A stretch of 64,000 nucleotides of DNA from Amycolatopsis sp. 195334CR (GCF_017309385.1 NZ_JAFJMJ010000003.1:186001-250000), one strand, 5' to 3'; counted from the first letter of the stretch, positions 9,108-19,001 are shown. The notes: generated by a model not told the origin, from the letters alone. Translations and numbers: made by a program.

Positions 9108-12086
9108 ATGTCACTGGACATCACCGAGACAACCCAGCGGCCACCGTCCGTCACGGACCAGACCGCCACCGTGCGCGTCATCCGCCGTGACGGCAGTGTG
9201 TCGCCGTTCGACGCGAACAAGATCTCGGTGGCGATGACCAAGGCGTTCCTCGCCGTCGAAGGTGACGACGCCGCCGCGTCCTCGCGCATCCACCACCTGG
9301 TCGCGGAGCTGACCGAGCAGGTCGAGCAGTCGCTGCTGCGCCACGCCGGCCCGGAGACCTCGCTGCACATCGAGCAGATCCAGGACCAGGTCGAGCTGAT
9401 GCTGATGCGCGGCGAGCACCACAAGGTCGCCCGCGCCTACGTGCTGTACCGCGACGAGCGCGCCAAGGCCCGCGCCGCGGCCGCCGCCCCCGCGCGTGAC
9501 GAGAACGTGCTGCACGTCAAGTCCGCCGACGGCGCGCTGCGCCCGCTGGACTGGGACCGCGTGGCCCACGTGGTCGGCGAGGCCGTGGCCGGGCTGTCCG
9601 ACGTCAGCGCCGAGCCGGTGCTGGCCGAGACCCGCCGCAACCTCTACGACGGCATCTCCGCCGACGAGCTGGCGCTGGCCCAGATCATGGCCGCCCGCAC
9701 GCTGGTCGAGCAGGAGCCGAACTACTCCTACGTCAGCGCCCGCCTGCTGGCCGACAAGCTGCGCGCCGAGGCGCTGAGCTACCTGGCCGGCCGCCCGCGC
9801 CAGGCCAGCCAGGACGAGATGGCCGAGGTCTACCCCGGCTACTTCCGCGACTACCTGCGCCGCGCGATCGAGCTGGAGCTGGTCAACAGCGAGCTGGCCT
9901 CGTTCGACCTGGACAGGATCACCGCCGCGCTGCGCCCCGAGCGCGACCTCGACTTCGGCTTCCTCGGCCTGCAGACGCTGTACGACCGCTACTTCCAGCA
10001 CCACGACGGCACCCGGTTCGAGCTGCCGCAGGCGTTCTTCATGCGCGTGGCGATGGGCCTGGCCATCCGCGAGGACGACCGCGAAGCCCGCGCCATCGAG
10101 TTCTACGAGCTGCTCTCGTCGTTCCACTTCATGGCCTCGACGCCGACGCTGTTCAACTCGGGCACCACCCGCCCGCAGCTGTCCTCCTGCTTCCTCACCA
10201 CGGTGGACGACGACCTGGACTCGATCTTCCAGGCGTACAAGAACAACGCGCTGCTGGCGAAGTACTCGGGCGGGCTGGGCAACGACTGGACCCCGGTCCG
10301 CGGCCTCGGCGCGCACATCAAGGGCACCAACGGGCAGTCGCAGGGCGTGGTCCCGTTCCTCAAGATCGCCAACGACACCGCGGTCGCGGTGAACCAGGGC
10401 GGCAAGCGCAAGGGCGCGGCGTGTGCCTACCTCGAGACCTGGCACGTGGACATCGAGGAGTTCCTCGACCTGCGCAAGAACACCGGTGACGACCGCCGCC
10501 GCACCCACGACATGAACACCGCGAACTGGGTGCCCGACGAGTTCCTCCGCCGGGTGGAGGCCAACGCGGGCTGGACCCTGTTCTCCCCCAACGAGGTCCC
10601 CGACCTGCACGACCTCTACGGCAACGCGTTCGCCGAGCGCTACCGCGAGTACGAGGCCGCCGCCGAGCGCGGTGAGATCAAGGTGTTCCGCAAGGTCCGC
10701 GCGGTCGAGCTGTGGCGCCGCATGCTGACCATGCTGTTCGAGACCGGGCACCCGTGGATCACCTTCAAGGACCCGTGCAACCTGCGCTCGCCGCAGCAGC
10801 ACACCGGTGTCGTGCACTCGTCGAACCTGTGCACCGAGATCACCCTGAACACCAGTGCCGACGAGGTCGCGGTGTGCAACCTCGGCTCGGTCAACCTGCT
10901 CAAGCACGTCGGCCCGGACGGCCTGGACACCCAGCGCCTCGAGAAGACCGTGCGCACCGCGGTGCGGATGCTCGACAACGTGATCGACATCAACTTCTAC
11001 ACCATCCCCGAGGCACGCCGGTCCAACCTGCGCCACCGCCCGATCGGGCTGGGCCTGATGGGCTTCCAGGACGCGCTGTTCGAGCTGGGCCTGCCGCTGT
11101 CGTCCGAGGCCGCGGTGGAGTTCGCCGACCGCAGCATGGAGCACATCAGCTACTACGCCATCTCGGCCTCGACCGACCTGGCCGAGCAGCGCGGGCAGTA
11201 CCAGACCTTCGAGGGTTCGCTGTGGAGCAAGGGCATCCTGCCGATCGACTCGATGCAGCTGCTGATCGACGCCCGCCGCGGTGACGCGCTGGACGTGGAC
11301 ACCTCCACCACGCTGGACTGGGAGCCGCTGCGCCAGCGCGTGCGCACCGTCGGCATGCGCAACTCCAACGTGATGGCGATCGCGCCGACCGCGACGATCT
11401 CCAACATCTGCGGGGTCGGGCAGTCCATCGAGCCGCTGTTCCAGAACCTCTTCGTCAAGTCGAACATGTCCGGTGACTTCACCGTGGTCAACCCGCACCT
11501 GGTGCGCTCGCTCAAGGAGCGGGGCCTGTGGGACGAGGTGATGGTGTCGGACCTGAAGTACTTCGACGGCAGCCTCGGCCAGATCGACCGCGTGCCGGAC
11601 GACCTCAAGGCCCTCTACGCCACCGCGTTCGAGGTGGAGAGCAAGTGGCTGGTCGACGCGGCCTCGCGGCGGCAGAAGTGGATCGACCAGGCGCAGTCGC
11701 TGAACCTCTACATCGCCGCGCCGAGCGGGCGCAAGCTCGACGAGCTGTACCGCTACGCCTGGCACAAGGGCCTCAAGACCACGTACTACCTGCGGGCGCA
11801 GTCCGCGACGCACGTGGAGAAGAGCACCCTGCGCGGCACCGACGGCAAGCTGAACGCCGTCTCGGCCACGCCGGCCCCGGCACCCGCCGCCGCTCCTTCG
11901 CCCACCCCGGCCCCGGCCCCCTCGCCGTCGCCTTCCCCGTCGCCGTCGCCGTCGGCTTCCGTGCCCGCGGTGCCCCCGGCCCAGCCGGAGCCCAAGGAGA
12001 TGCCGAAGGTGGAGGACGTCGACTTCGCCGCCACCGACGGCGCGGCCTGCCGGATCGACGACCCCGACTGCGAAGCCTGCCAGTAA
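9108..12086 (+). CDS. nrdA: Ribonucleoside-diphosphate reductase alpha (catalytic) subunit, class I
   Basis: The 992-residue R1 subunit reduces ribonucleotides to deoxyribonucleotides. Two ATP-cone domains stand in tandem at the N-terminus: one from about residue 24 ([19 protein letters not shown]) and one from about 130 ([20 protein letters not shown]). Active-site motifs are complete: the Cys of [17 protein letters not shown] with the thiyl Cys and Glu, and the partner Cys of [11 protein letters not shown]. The C-terminal tail ends with [13 protein letters not shown], supplying thioredoxin-reactive cysteines. Between the barrel and the tail lies a low-complexity Pro/Ser/Ala linker of about 45 residues with repeated Ser-Pro. 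The ATG at 9108 was chosen because the conserved N-terminus begins just after it. nrdB follows after 13 bp. Confidence 0.95.
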   Translation: MSLDITETTQRPPSVTDQTATVRVIRRDGSVSPFDANKISVAMTKAFLAVEGDDAAASSRIHHLVAELTEQVEQSLLRHAGPETSLHIEQIQDQVELMLMRGEHHKVARAYVLYRDERAKARAAAAAPARDENVLHVKSADGALRPLDWDRVAHVVGEAVAGLSDVSAEPVLAETRRNLYDGISADELALAQIMAARTLVEQEPNYSYVSARLLADKLRAEALSYLAGRPRQASQDEMAEVYPGYFRDYLRRAIELELVNSELASFDLDRITAALRPERDLDFGFLGLQTLYDRYFQHHDGTRFELPQAFFMRVAMGLAIREDDREARAIEFYELLSSFHFMASTPTLFNSGTTRPQLSSCFLTTVDDDLDSIFQAYKNNALLAKYSGGLGNDWTPVRGLGAHIKGTNGQSQGVVPFLKIANDTAVAVNQGGKRKGAACAYLETWHVDIEEFLDLRKNTGDDRRRTHDMNTANWVPDEFLRRVEANAGWTLFSPNEVPDLHDLYGNAFAERYREYEAAAERGEIKVFRKVRAVELWRRMLTMLFETGHPWITFKDPCNLRSPQQHTGVVHSSNLCTEITLNTSADEVAVCNLGSVNLLKHVGPDGLDTQRLEKTVRTAVRMLDNVIDINFYTIPEARRSNLRHRPIGLGLMGFQDALFELGLPLSSEAAVEFADRSMEHISYYAISASTDLAEQRGQYQTFEGSLWSKGILPIDSMQLLIDARRGDALDVDTSTTLDWEPLRQRVRTVGMRNSNVMAIAPTATISNICGVGQSIEPLFQNLFVKSNMSGDFTVVNPHLVRSLKERGLWDEVMVSDLKYFDGSLGQIDRVPDDLKALYATAFEVESKWLVDAASRRQKWIDQAQSLNLYIAAPSGRKLDELYRYAWHKGLKTTYYLRAQSATHVEKSTLRGTDGKLNAVSATPAPAPAAAPSPTPAPAPSPSPSPSPSPSASVPAVPPAQPEPKEMPKVEDVDFAATDGAACRIDDPDCEACQ

Positions 12087-12099
12087 GGAACCCCTGACG

Positions 12100-13179
12100 A
12101 TGACCAACACCGAAGCACCGCTCACCGACGCCACCGGCCTAGGCGAGATCGAGCGCGGAGCCGAGCGCATCAGCGTCGACGACAAGCGCATGATCAACGC
12201 CCGCGCCGACGTCAACCAGCTGCTCCCGCTCAAGTACACCTGGGCGTGGGAGAAGTACCTGGCCGGCTGCAACAACCACTGGATGCCGACCGAGGTCGCC
12301 ATGCAGGCCGACATCGCGCTGTGGAAGTCGCCCGACGGGCTGACCGAGGACGAGCGGCAGATGCTCAAGCGCAACCTCGGCTTCTTCGCCACCGCGGAGT
12401 CGCTGGTGGCGAACAACATCGTGCTCGCGGTCTACCGGCAGATCACCAACCCGGAGTGCCGCCAGTACCTGCTGCGCCAGGCCTTCGAGGAGGCCGTGCA
12501 CACGCACACCTTCCAGTACATCTGCGAGAGCCTCGGCCTGGTCGAGGGCGAGCTGTTCAACATGTACCGCGAGGTGCCGTCGATCTCCGACAAGGACGCG
12601 TGGGCGCTGAAGTACACGCAGAACCTGGAGAACCCGGACTTCGAGACCGGGACCCCGGAGGCCGACCAGGCGTTCCTGCGCGACCTGGTGGCGTTCTACG
12701 TGATCTTCGAGGGCATGTGGTTCTACACCGGTTTCGCGCAGATCCTGTCGCTGGGCCGCCGGAACAAGATGGTCGGCATCGCCGAGCAGTACCAGTACAT
12801 CCTGCGCGACGAGTCGATCCACCTGAACTTCGGCATCGACTGCATCAACCAGATCAAGATCGAGAACCCGCACCTGTGGACCGAGCAGTTCCAGGCGGAG
12901 ATCCGGGGCATGCTGACCGAGGCGTGCGAGCTCGAGGTCGCCTACGCCCGGGACACCATGCCGCGCGGCATGCTCGGGCTGTCGGCCCAGCTGTGCGAGC
13001 AGTACATGCACTTCATCACCGACCGCCGCGCGCAGCAGATCGGCCTGGCGCCGATCTACGGCGAGAACGAGAACCCGTTCCCGTGGATGTCGGAGGCGAT
13101 GGACCTGAAGAAGGAGAAGAACTTCTTCGAGACCCGCGTCATCGAGTACCAGAGCGGTGGCGCGCTCGACTGGGACTGA
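12100..13179 (+). CDS. nrdB: Ribonucleoside-diphosphate reductase beta subunit, class Ic-like (Phe in place of radical Tyr)
   Basis: A 359-residue R2 subunit. Metal ligands are visible as the Glu of [12 protein letters not shown], Glu and His of [13 protein letters not shown], Glu of FEGMWFYTG, and Glu/His of [10 protein letters not shown]. In Escherichia coli R2 the first ligand is Asp84 and the radical Tyr122 lies four residues after the His118 ligand. Here the first ligand is Glu and the residue after HTHT is Phe. Both substitutions define class Ic enzymes such as that of Chlamydia trachomatis, which use a Mn/Fe centre without a tyrosyl radical, and the surrounding sequence is also Chlamydia-like. 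The cofactor assignment is inferred from these residues. A strong terminator follows the stop. Confidence 0.94.
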   Translation: MTNTEAPLTDATGLGEIERGAERISVDDKRMINARADVNQLLPLKYTWAWEKYLAGCNNHWMPTEVAMQADIALWKSPDGLTEDERQMLKRNLGFFATAESLVANNIVLAVYRQITNPECRQYLLRQAFEEAVHTHTFQYICESLGLVEGELFNMYREVPSISDKDAWALKYTQNLENPDFETGTPEADQAFLRDLVAFYVIFEGMWFYTGFAQILSLGRRNKMVGIAEQYQYILRDESIHLNFGIDCINQIKIENPHLWTEQFQAEIRGMLTEACELEVAYARDTMPRGMLGLSAQLCEQYMHFITDRRAQQIGLAPIYGENENPFPWMSEAMDLKKEKNFFETRVIEYQSGGALDWD

Positions 13180-13192
13180 TCCCGCCCGCTAG

Positions 13193-13238
13193 GCTCGGCC
13201 ACGCCACTGGTTCCCCGGTGGCGTGGCCGAGCTTTTTT
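13193..13238 (+). terminator. Strong intrinsic terminator after nrdB
   Basis: Arms of 18 nt (13193-13210 and 13215-13232) pair with one G-U around a 4-nt loop and are followed directly by six T residues. It closes the nrdAB transcript and sits just upstream of the metE riboswitch. Confidence 0.9.
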
Positions 13239-13244
13239 CGTGCC

Positions 13245-13430
13245 GCGTGCCGGGGAGGCAACAGGGAACCCGGTGCGAATCCGGGACTGCCCCGCAGCGG
13301 TAAGCGGGAACGAACGCTGTCACCGCGCAAGCGGTCAAGCACTGGGCACCGCCCGGGAAGCGACAGCCAGTAGGTCCGGCTCCCACGTTCTGGGAGCCCC
13401 GCCCGCGAGTCCGAATACCTGCCCGTGGTG
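13245..13430 (+). ncRNA. Cobalamin riboswitch controlling metE
   Basis: The conserved adenosylcobalamin aptamer is readable in order: GGGAACCCGGTGCGAATCCG (13264-13283), ACTGCCCCGCAGCGGTAAG (13287-13305), the B12 box region CGACAGCCAGTAGGTCCGGC (13361-13380), and the closing strand GAGTCCGAATACCTGCC at about 13407-13423. It lies between the nrdB terminator and metE. Known logic for the family: bound cobalamin shuts off the B12-independent methionine synthase while the B12-dependent MetH is active. No metH lies in the window. Confidence 0.93.
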
Positions 13431-13530
13431 CGCGCGCCGCCGGCGCGCGCGGGTCCGGGTCTCGCGGGAGGACACGGCCGAACCAGGTGTCGCCGGTTCG
13501 TGCTGTGCTGTGCCCTCCTTGCCGTCCCGG

Positions 13531-13561
13531 GCTCGTCGGACGAGCTCGCGAGGAGAGAGCT
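13531..13561 (+). promoter_or_regulatory. Candidate translational expression platform for metE
   Basis: Two mutually exclusive hairpins end at the metE start. GCTCGT (13531-13536) can pair with ACGAGC (13540-13545). Alternatively AGCTC (13543-13547) can pair with GAGCT (13557-13561), enclosing the ribosome site AGGAGA in its loop. They share bases 13543-13545. This would suit ligand control of translation, but it was found by eye only. Confidence 0.4.
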
Positions 13562-15844
13562 GTGGCAGAGCAGAACCGCCTGGGTTCGACCGTTCTCGGT
13601 TACCCGAGGATCGGTCCGGACCGGGAACTGAAGAAGGCCGTCGAGGGCTATTGGGCAGGCCGGATCGACGAGGCCGAACTCCGGAAGGTGGCGCGGGAAC
13701 TGCGCCTGGACACCTGGCGCGGCCTGGCGAAGGCCGGGCTCGACACGATCCCGTCGAACACCTTCTCCTTCTACGACCAGGTGCTCGACACCACCGTGTT
13801 GTTCGGCGCGCTGCCGCGCCGGTTCACCGGCCTCGGCCTTTCGCCGGTCGACACCTACTTCGCCGCGGCGCGCGGGGTCCAGGAGGCACCCGCGCTGGAG
13901 ATGACGAAGTGGTTCGACACGAACTACCACTACCTGGTGCCGGAACTGGGCCCGGACACCGAGTTCAGCGCAACCGGTGGCAAGCCGCTCGACGAGTACC
14001 GCGAGGCCAGGGCGATCGGCGTGGAAACGCGCCCGGTGCTCGTCGGCCCGGTGACCTACCTGCTGCTGGCGAAGGCGGCCGAGGGCGCGCCCGGCGGCTT
14101 CCGGCCGCTCGACCTGCTCCCGCGGCTGGTCACCGCGTACGCCCAGCTGCTCACCACGCTGCACGACGAAGGGGTCCAGTGGGTCCAGCTGGACGAACCG
14201 GCGTTCGCCGCCGACCGCGCCCCCGAGGAGCTGGAGGCGCTCCGGCAGGCGTACGCGGCGCTGGGCGGCTTGGCGCGTCGCCCGAAGCTGCTGGTCGCCG
14301 GGTACTTCGGCGCGCTGGGGGACGCGCTCGGCGTGCTCGCCCGCTCCCCCATCGAGGCGCTGGCCGTGGACCTGGTCACCGATCCGGCCGCGGTGCACGC
14401 CGTCGCGGCGGAAAGCGCGTTGCGGGACAAGGAAGTGCTGGCCGGCGTGGTGGACGGTCGCAACATCTGGCGGGTCGACGCCGACGCCGCGCTGGCGAAG
14501 GCCGCGACCCTGCTCGGCACCGCGGCCGCGGTCGGAGTGTCCACTTCGGCCTCCCTGCTGCACGTGCCCTACGACGCCGCTCGCGAGTCCGATGTGGACG
14601 GACGACTGCGTGGTTGGCTCGCTTTCGCCAAGCAGAAGGTCGAAGAGGTGGTGCTGCTCGGCCGGGCGCTCGCCGGTGAACCCGCCGACCTGACCTCGGC
14701 GCGCGCGGCCACTGCGGAGCGCGCGAACGCCGGTGACCTGCGTGACGACCGCGTGCGGGCCCGGCTCGCCGCGCTGAAGCCGGAGCACAGCCGCCGCGGT
14801 GACTACGCCCGGCGCGCGGCGGCGCAGGCCGAGGCGCTCGGCCTGCCCCCGCTGCCGAGCACCACGATCGGGTCGTTCCCGCAGACCGGTGACGTGCGCA
14901 AGGCACGCGCGGCGCTGCGGGCCGGGCGGATCGACGCGGCGGCCTACCGCGCCCAGATGCACGACGAGATCGAGAAGGTGGTGCGGCTGCAGGAAGATCT
15001 CGGCCTCGACGTGCTGGTGCACGGCGAGCCCGAGCGCAACGACATGGTGCAGTACTTCGCCGAGCAGCTCGCCGGGTTCGCGGCCACGGAGTTCGGCTGG
15101 GTGCAGTCCTACGGCTCGCGGTGCGTGCGGCCGCCGATCCTGTTCGGCGACGTGTCCCGCCCGGCGCCGATGACGGTGGACTGGGCGTCGTACGCGCAGT
15201 CGCTGACGGCGAAGCCGGTCAAGGGCATGCTGACCGGGCCGGTGACCATTCTCGCGTGGTCGTTCGTGCGCGACGACCAGCCGCTGGCGGACACCGCGCG
15301 GCAGGTCGCGCTGGCCATCCGCGACGAGGTGCACGACCTGGAGTCGGCGGGCATCCGGATCATCCAGGTCGACGAGCCCGCGTTGCGCGAACTGCTGCCG
15401 CTGCGGTCGGCGGAGCACGCGGCGTACTTCGGCTGGGCGGTGGAGTCGTTCCGGCTGGCCACCTCGGGCATCGCGGATTCGACGCAGATCCACACGCACA
15501 TGTGCTACTCGGAGTTCGGGGACATCCTGCCCGCCATCGACGCGATCGACGCGGACGTCACCAGCATCGAGGCCGCGCGCTCGCGCATGGAGGTCCTCGA
15601 CGGCCTCGGGGACTTCGCGCGCGGGGTCGGCCCCGGGGTGTACGACATCCACTCGCCGCGGGTGCCGGGCGTCGACGAGGTGACCGGCCTGCTGCGCACG
15701 GCGGTCGCCGCGGTCCCGGGTGAGCGGATCTGGGTGAACCCGGACTGCGGCCTGAAGACCCGGGGGTACGCCGAGGTCGAACCGGCGCTGCGGAACCTGG
15801 TCACCGCCGCGCGCCGCCTGCGCGCCGAACTCGCCACCGACTAG
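13562..15844 (+). CDS. metE: Cobalamin-independent methionine synthase (5-methyltetrahydropteroyltriglutamate-homocysteine methyltransferase)
   Basis: A 760-residue enzyme that transfers the methyl group of methyltetrahydrofolate-polyglutamate directly to homocysteine. The N-terminal barrel begins [20 protein letters not shown]. The C-terminal barrel begins [19 protein letters not shown] at about residue 430. Zinc ligands are seen as the His and Cys of [11 protein letters not shown] and the Cys of [11 protein letters not shown], with the Glu in between. Length is normal. The GTG at 13562 follows AGGAGAG and was chosen over earlier in-frame codons that lie in the riboswitch leader. Expression is predicted to fall when cobalamin is abundant. 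The hairpin repeat just after the stop, a possible terminator, is interrupted by an IS110-family element. Confidence 0.97.
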   Translation: MAEQNRLGSTVLGYPRIGPDRELKKAVEGYWAGRIDEAELRKVARELRLDTWRGLAKAGLDTIPSNTFSFYDQVLDTTVLFGALPRRFTGLGLSPVDTYFAAARGVQEAPALEMTKWFDTNYHYLVPELGPDTEFSATGGKPLDEYREARAIGVETRPVLVGPVTYLLLAKAAEGAPGGFRPLDLLPRLVTAYAQLLTTLHDEGVQWVQLDEPAFAADRAPEELEALRQAYAALGGLARRPKLLVAGYFGALGDALGVLARSPIEALAVDLVTDPAAVHAVAAESALRDKEVLAGVVDGRNIWRVDADAALAKAATLLGTAAAVGVSTSASLLHVPYDAARESDVDGRLRGWLAFAKQKVEEVVLLGRALAGEPADLTSARAATAERANAGDLRDDRVRARLAALKPEHSRRGDYARRAAAQAEALGLPPLPSTTIGSFPQTGDVRKARAALRAGRIDAAAYRAQMHDEIEKVVRLQEDLGLDVLVHGEPERNDMVQYFAEQLAGFAATEFGWVQSYGSRCVRPPILFGDVSRPAPMTVDWASYAQSLTAKPVKGMLTGPVTILAWSFVRDDQPLADTARQVALAIRDEVHDLESAGIRIIQVDEPALRELLPLRSAEHAAYFGWAVESFRLATSGIADSTQIHTHMCYSEFGDILPAIDAIDADVTSIEAARSRMEVLDGLGDFARGVGPGVYDIHSPRVPGVDEVTGLLRTAVAAVPGERIWVNPDCGLKTRGYAEVEPALRNLVTAARRLRAELATD

Positions 15845-15930
15845 CCCCACGCCGTGAATGTGGCTTTCACGGCACTTGCCGCTGTGAAAGCCACAGTGAT
15901 GATGGTGTGTATGGACGGGGGCTGCCCCGG

Positions 15931-16085
15931 GGCTTGGCCCGGAAAGCCACTGATGCCCTGGCCGGGGTTGTCTTGCGAATGATCTGCCGGTTCCGGGGTG
16001 GTCTCCGTTCGTGCACGTCACCAGGCCAGGGGATGTGACTTGATAGGAGCCTGTGCCACCAGGACACCCATCACTGTGCTGTCCA
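15931..16085 (+). ncRNA. Predicted bridge RNA of the IS110-family element
   Basis: Four guide segments are visible. The left target guide GAAAGCCAC (15942-15950) is identical to the target side at 15886-15894. The right target guide GCGAATG (15975-15981) complements the target right side CATTCAC with one mismatch. The left donor guide ATAGGAGC (16043-16050) is identical to the right end of the element at 17237-17244. The right donor guide CATCACTG (16069-16076) is the exact complement of the left end CAGTGATG (15894-15901). The stem CCCGGAA/TTCCGGG (15938-15944 with 15991-15997) encloses the target loop. The RNA ends are estimates. Confidence 0.72.
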
Positions 16086-16148
16086 CCCCTGCTGGCCCGG
16101 TACGTGCCCTCCCTGACCACTGAACACCACGGGACGGCAGAGACCAGG

Positions 16149-17231
16149 ATGACTGATCAGCACACCGGCGTCGACACTGCCCAGCACACCGCGGTGATCG
16201 CCGGGGTCGATACCCATAAAGACACCCACACCGCCGCCGCGCTCGATCCTGTCGGCCGGGTACTGGGCACGCACACCTTCCCGGCCACCACCGCCGGCTA
16301 CACCGCGCTGGGCACCTGGCTGGCCGGGTTCGGCACGGTGTCCGCGGCCGGGGTGGAGGGCACCGGTTCCTACGGCGCGGGCCTGGCCCGCTACCTGGCC
16401 GGCGAGGGTGTCACGGTGGTGGAGGTCAACCAGCCCGACCGGCATGCCCGCCGCCGCAAGGGAAAGACCGACACCCAGGACGCGATCAACACCGCCCGCG
16501 CCGTCCTGGCCGGCCACGCTGAGGCCACCCCCAAAGCCGGCACCGGGCCCGCCGCCGCGATCACCGCCCTGCGCACCGCGCTGACCAGCGCGGTCAAATC
16601 CCGCACCGCCGCGCTCAACCAGCTCCACGCCCTGATCGTCACCGCCCCCGCCCCGCTACGCGAATCCTTGTCCGGCCTGACCGGCACAACCCTGATCAGG
16701 GCCTGCGCCCGGCTGCGCCCCGGCACCGACCTCACCAGCCCCGTCAACGCCACGAAAACCGCGCTCCGCCGCCTCGCCCGGCGCATCACCGACCTCACCA
16801 CCGAGATCACCGACGCCAAAACCGACCTGAACACCCTGACCCGCCAGGTCCTGCCCGCCACCACCGCCGTGTTCGGCGTCGGCCCCGACACCGCCGCCCA
16901 GCTCCTGGCCACCGCCGGAGACAACCCCGACCGCATCACCACCGAAGCCCAGTTCGCCCACCTCTGCGGCACCGCCCCGATCGACGCCAGCAGCGGCCGC
17001 AACAACCGCCACCGCCTCAACCGCGGCGGCGACCGCCACGCCAACGCCGCCCTCCACCGAATAGTGATCGTCCGCCTGCGCCACTGCCCCCGCACCCGCG
17101 CCTACCTCGAACGACGCACCCGCGAAGGCCTCCCCAAACGACACATCATCCGCTGCCTCAAACGCTACGTCGCACGCGAAATCCACCGAACCATCACCAC
17201 AGACATGGCCAACCTCACAACAACCCCTTGA
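16149..17231 (+). CDS. IS110-family transposase (DEDD recombinase)
   Basis: A 360-residue recombinase with an N-terminal RuvC-like DEDD domain and a C-terminal Tnp20 domain. The first Asp is in IAGVDTHKDTHTAA, the Glu in GVEGTGSYGAGLA, and the paired Asp residues in KTDTQDAINTARA. A helical middle section follows, and the Tnp20 domain contains APIDASSGRNNRHRLNRGGDRHANAALHRI with its conserved serine. The ATG at 16149 starts the conserved domain with little leader. The gene is full length without frameshift. Codon use is as G+C-rich as the chromosome, with more lysine and threonine codons than the neighbours. Confidence 0.95.
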   Translation: MTDQHTGVDTAQHTAVIAGVDTHKDTHTAAALDPVGRVLGTHTFPATTAGYTALGTWLAGFGTVSAAGVEGTGSYGAGLARYLAGEGVTVVEVNQPDRHARRRKGKTDTQDAINTARAVLAGHAEATPKAGTGPAAAITALRTALTSAVKSRTAALNQLHALIVTAPAPLRESLSGLTGTTLIRACARLRPGTDLTSPVNATKTALRRLARRITDLTTEITDAKTDLNTLTRQVLPATTAVFGVGPDTAAQLLATAGDNPDRITTEAQFAHLCGTAPIDASSGRNNRHRLNRGGDRHANAALHRIVIVRLRHCPRTRAYLERRTREGLPKRHIIRCLKRYVAREIHRTITTDMANLTTTP

Positions 17232-17371
17232 CCTCAATAGGAGCATCATTCACGGCACCGCGCCGCACGGCGAACTGACCCGATCGCGTTCTTGTCAGAG
17301 CGCCAACAAGCGGGCAAGCTGGACGGACCAGGTCACGCAGTGATCTCTCTCAGCGACGAGAGGAGCCGACC

Positions 17372-18826
17372 GTGCCGAGCCCCGCCGTCAGCAAGGTGAC
17401 CAGCGCGCTGCGCGAGCGCGTCCCGCCGCTCACCTCGATCCCGCTCCCCCGCGCGGTCGACCGCAGGCTGCTCGGGCAGCGCTGGCCGACCAGGGAGCTC
17501 GCCGCGCCCCCGGCGGGCAGCGGCCTCAAGGCCATTCCCGGCGACGACGGCGCCCCGCTGATCGGGCACTCACTGGACTTCATGCGCTTCGGCGTCGAAT
17601 GGGCGCTGCGGCGCCACGAGCTGTACGGGCCGGTCTCCTGGATGGGCGCCTTCGGCCGCCGGATCGTCAGCCTCAGCGGGCCGGAGGCCACCCAGATCGC
17701 GCTGGTCAACAAGGACAAGGCGTTCTCGCAGCAGGGCTGGGAGTTCTTCATCGAGAAGTTCTTCCACCGCGGCCTGATGCTGCTCGACTTCGGCGAGCAC
17801 CTCGGGCACCGCCGGATCATGCAGGAGGCGTTCACCCGCGACCGCCTGGCCGGCTACGTCGCCCAGATGGGGCCCGCGCTGCGCGACGGGATCGGCGCGT
17901 GGTCACCGGATTCGCGCCCGCGGCTGTACTGGTCGCTCAAGCGGCTGACCCTCGACGTGGCGAGCCGCGTGTTCATGGACACGCCCAGCGGCCCGGAGGC
18001 GGCACAGCTCAACCGCGCCTTCGTCGACTCGGTCCGCGCCGGGACGGCGATCGTGCGGCACCCGGTGCCGGGCGGGCGCTGGGCCGCCGGGCTCACCGGC
18101 CGCAAGGTGCTGGAGCGCTACTTCCGGGAGAACCTGCCCGCCAAGCGCCGCGACGACGGGGACGACCTGTTCTCCGCGCTGTGCCACGCCACCACCGAGG
18201 ACGGCGAGCGGTTCTCCGACGCCGACGTGGTCAACCACATGATCTTCCTGATGATGGCCGCGCACGACACCACCACGATCACCAGCACCGCCGCGGTCTT
18301 CTACCTGGCCAAGCACCCCGAGTGGCAGGAACGCGTGCGCGAGGAGTCGCTGCGCCTCGGCGACGGCATCCCCGACGTGGCCGCACTCGGTGAACTGTCC
18401 ACACTGGAACTGGTGGTCAAGGAGGCACTGCGGCTGGTCGCGCCGGTACCGTCGATGGCCCGCAAAACCCTGCACGACACCGAAGTTCTGGGATTCCACC
18501 TGCCGGCGGGCAGCCTGGTCGGCGTGTCGCCGACGATCAACCACTTCGACCCGCGGTACTGGACCGATCCGCTGCGCTTCGACCCGGACCGGTTTTCCGA
18601 GGCACGGCGGGAAGATCGGGGCCACCGCTTCGCCTGGATGCCCTTCGGCGGCGGCGCGCACAAGTGCATCGGCCTGCACTTCGGCATGTTCGAGGTGAAG
18701 GCACTGCTGCACGAGATGCTGCGGCGGTTCCGCTGGTCGGTCCCGGCGGGCTACGAGGCGCGCTGGGACTACGTTTCGCTACCGGTGCCCGCCGACGGAC
18801 TCCCGATCCTCCTGACCAGGCGATAA
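17372..18826 (+). CDS. Cytochrome P450
   Basis: A 484-residue haem monooxygenase. It shows the I-helix oxygen-binding segment MMAAHDTTTITS, the K-helix ExxR as KEALRLV, the PERF-like region DPDRFSEARREDRGHRF, and the Cys loop FGGGAHKCIGLHFGMFE. The N-terminus carries about 55 extra residues before the core and no clear membrane anchor. It resembles CYP51/CYP120-like enzymes more than the typical 400-residue actinomycete P450. The substrate is unknown. GTG at 17372 follows AGAGGAG. No ferredoxin gene is adjacent. Its upstream region begins 116 bp after the IS element, which could have separated it from an earlier promoter. Confidence 0.93.
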   Translation: MPSPAVSKVTSALRERVPPLTSIPLPRAVDRRLLGQRWPTRELAAPPAGSGLKAIPGDDGAPLIGHSLDFMRFGVEWALRRHELYGPVSWMGAFGRRIVSLSGPEATQIALVNKDKAFSQQGWEFFIEKFFHRGLMLLDFGEHLGHRRIMQEAFTRDRLAGYVAQMGPALRDGIGAWSPDSRPRLYWSLKRLTLDVASRVFMDTPSGPEAAQLNRAFVDSVRAGTAIVRHPVPGGRWAAGLTGRKVLERYFRENLPAKRRDDGDDLFSALCHATTEDGERFSDADVVNHMIFLMMAAHDTTTITSTAAVFYLAKHPEWQERVREESLRLGDGIPDVAALGELSTLELVVKEALRLVAPVPSMARKTLHDTEVLGFHLPAGSLVGVSPTINHFDPRYWTDPLRFDPDRFSEARREDRGHRFAWMPFGGGAHKCIGLHFGMFEVKALLHEMLRRFRWSVPAGYEARWDYVSLPVPADGLPILLTRR

Positions 18827-19001
18827 TCTGTCACACTCAGAGTACCCGTTCGAGTACCGATCATCACCCTTTCAGCCGGTAGACACCCAGCGTGCTGCGT
18901 GATGACGTGACATGACTCTCGGCTGGCTCGTGTGCTGTGCGGGCGCACCGATCCCCGCACGGGCTTTGAGCTGGCCTTTGCATCGCATGAAGAGGTGGAG
19001 T

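Larger units (their letters stand above)
15894..17248 (+). mobile_element. IS110-family insertion sequence (about 1.35 kb)
   Basis: The borders are defined by the interrupted hairpin repeat. The dinucleotide CA occurs at both junctions (15894-15895 and 17247-17248) and once in the reconstructed target, which fits the 2-bp core used by IS110 recombinases. There are no terminal inverted repeats and no longer target duplication, both normal for this family. About 250 bp of non-coding DNA precede the transposase and only about 16 bp follow it, the arrangement of the IS110 rather than the IS1111 subgroup. The transposase frame is intact, so the copy may be active. Confidence 0.88.
15854..17256. 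repeat. Chromosomal hairpin repeat (copy 1), split by the IS110-family element
   Basis: The left arm GTGAATGTGGCTTTCAC (15854-15870) is intact. The right arm starts as GTGAAAGCCAC (15884-15894) and resumes as ATTCACGGC at 17248-17256. Joining the two halves restores an exact complement of the left arm including flanking GCC/GGC, so the pre-insertion site was a hairpin with arms of about 20 bp. A second, uninterrupted copy lies at 25526-25572. Its position after metE suggests a terminator-like role. Confidence 0.85.

Noticed and set aside
9111..12419. A 1102-codon open frame antisense to nrdA and nrdB
   Set aside because: It lies opposite two clear enzymes, has Val/Gly/His/Arg-rich composition without domains, and is explained by G+C bias at third codon positions.
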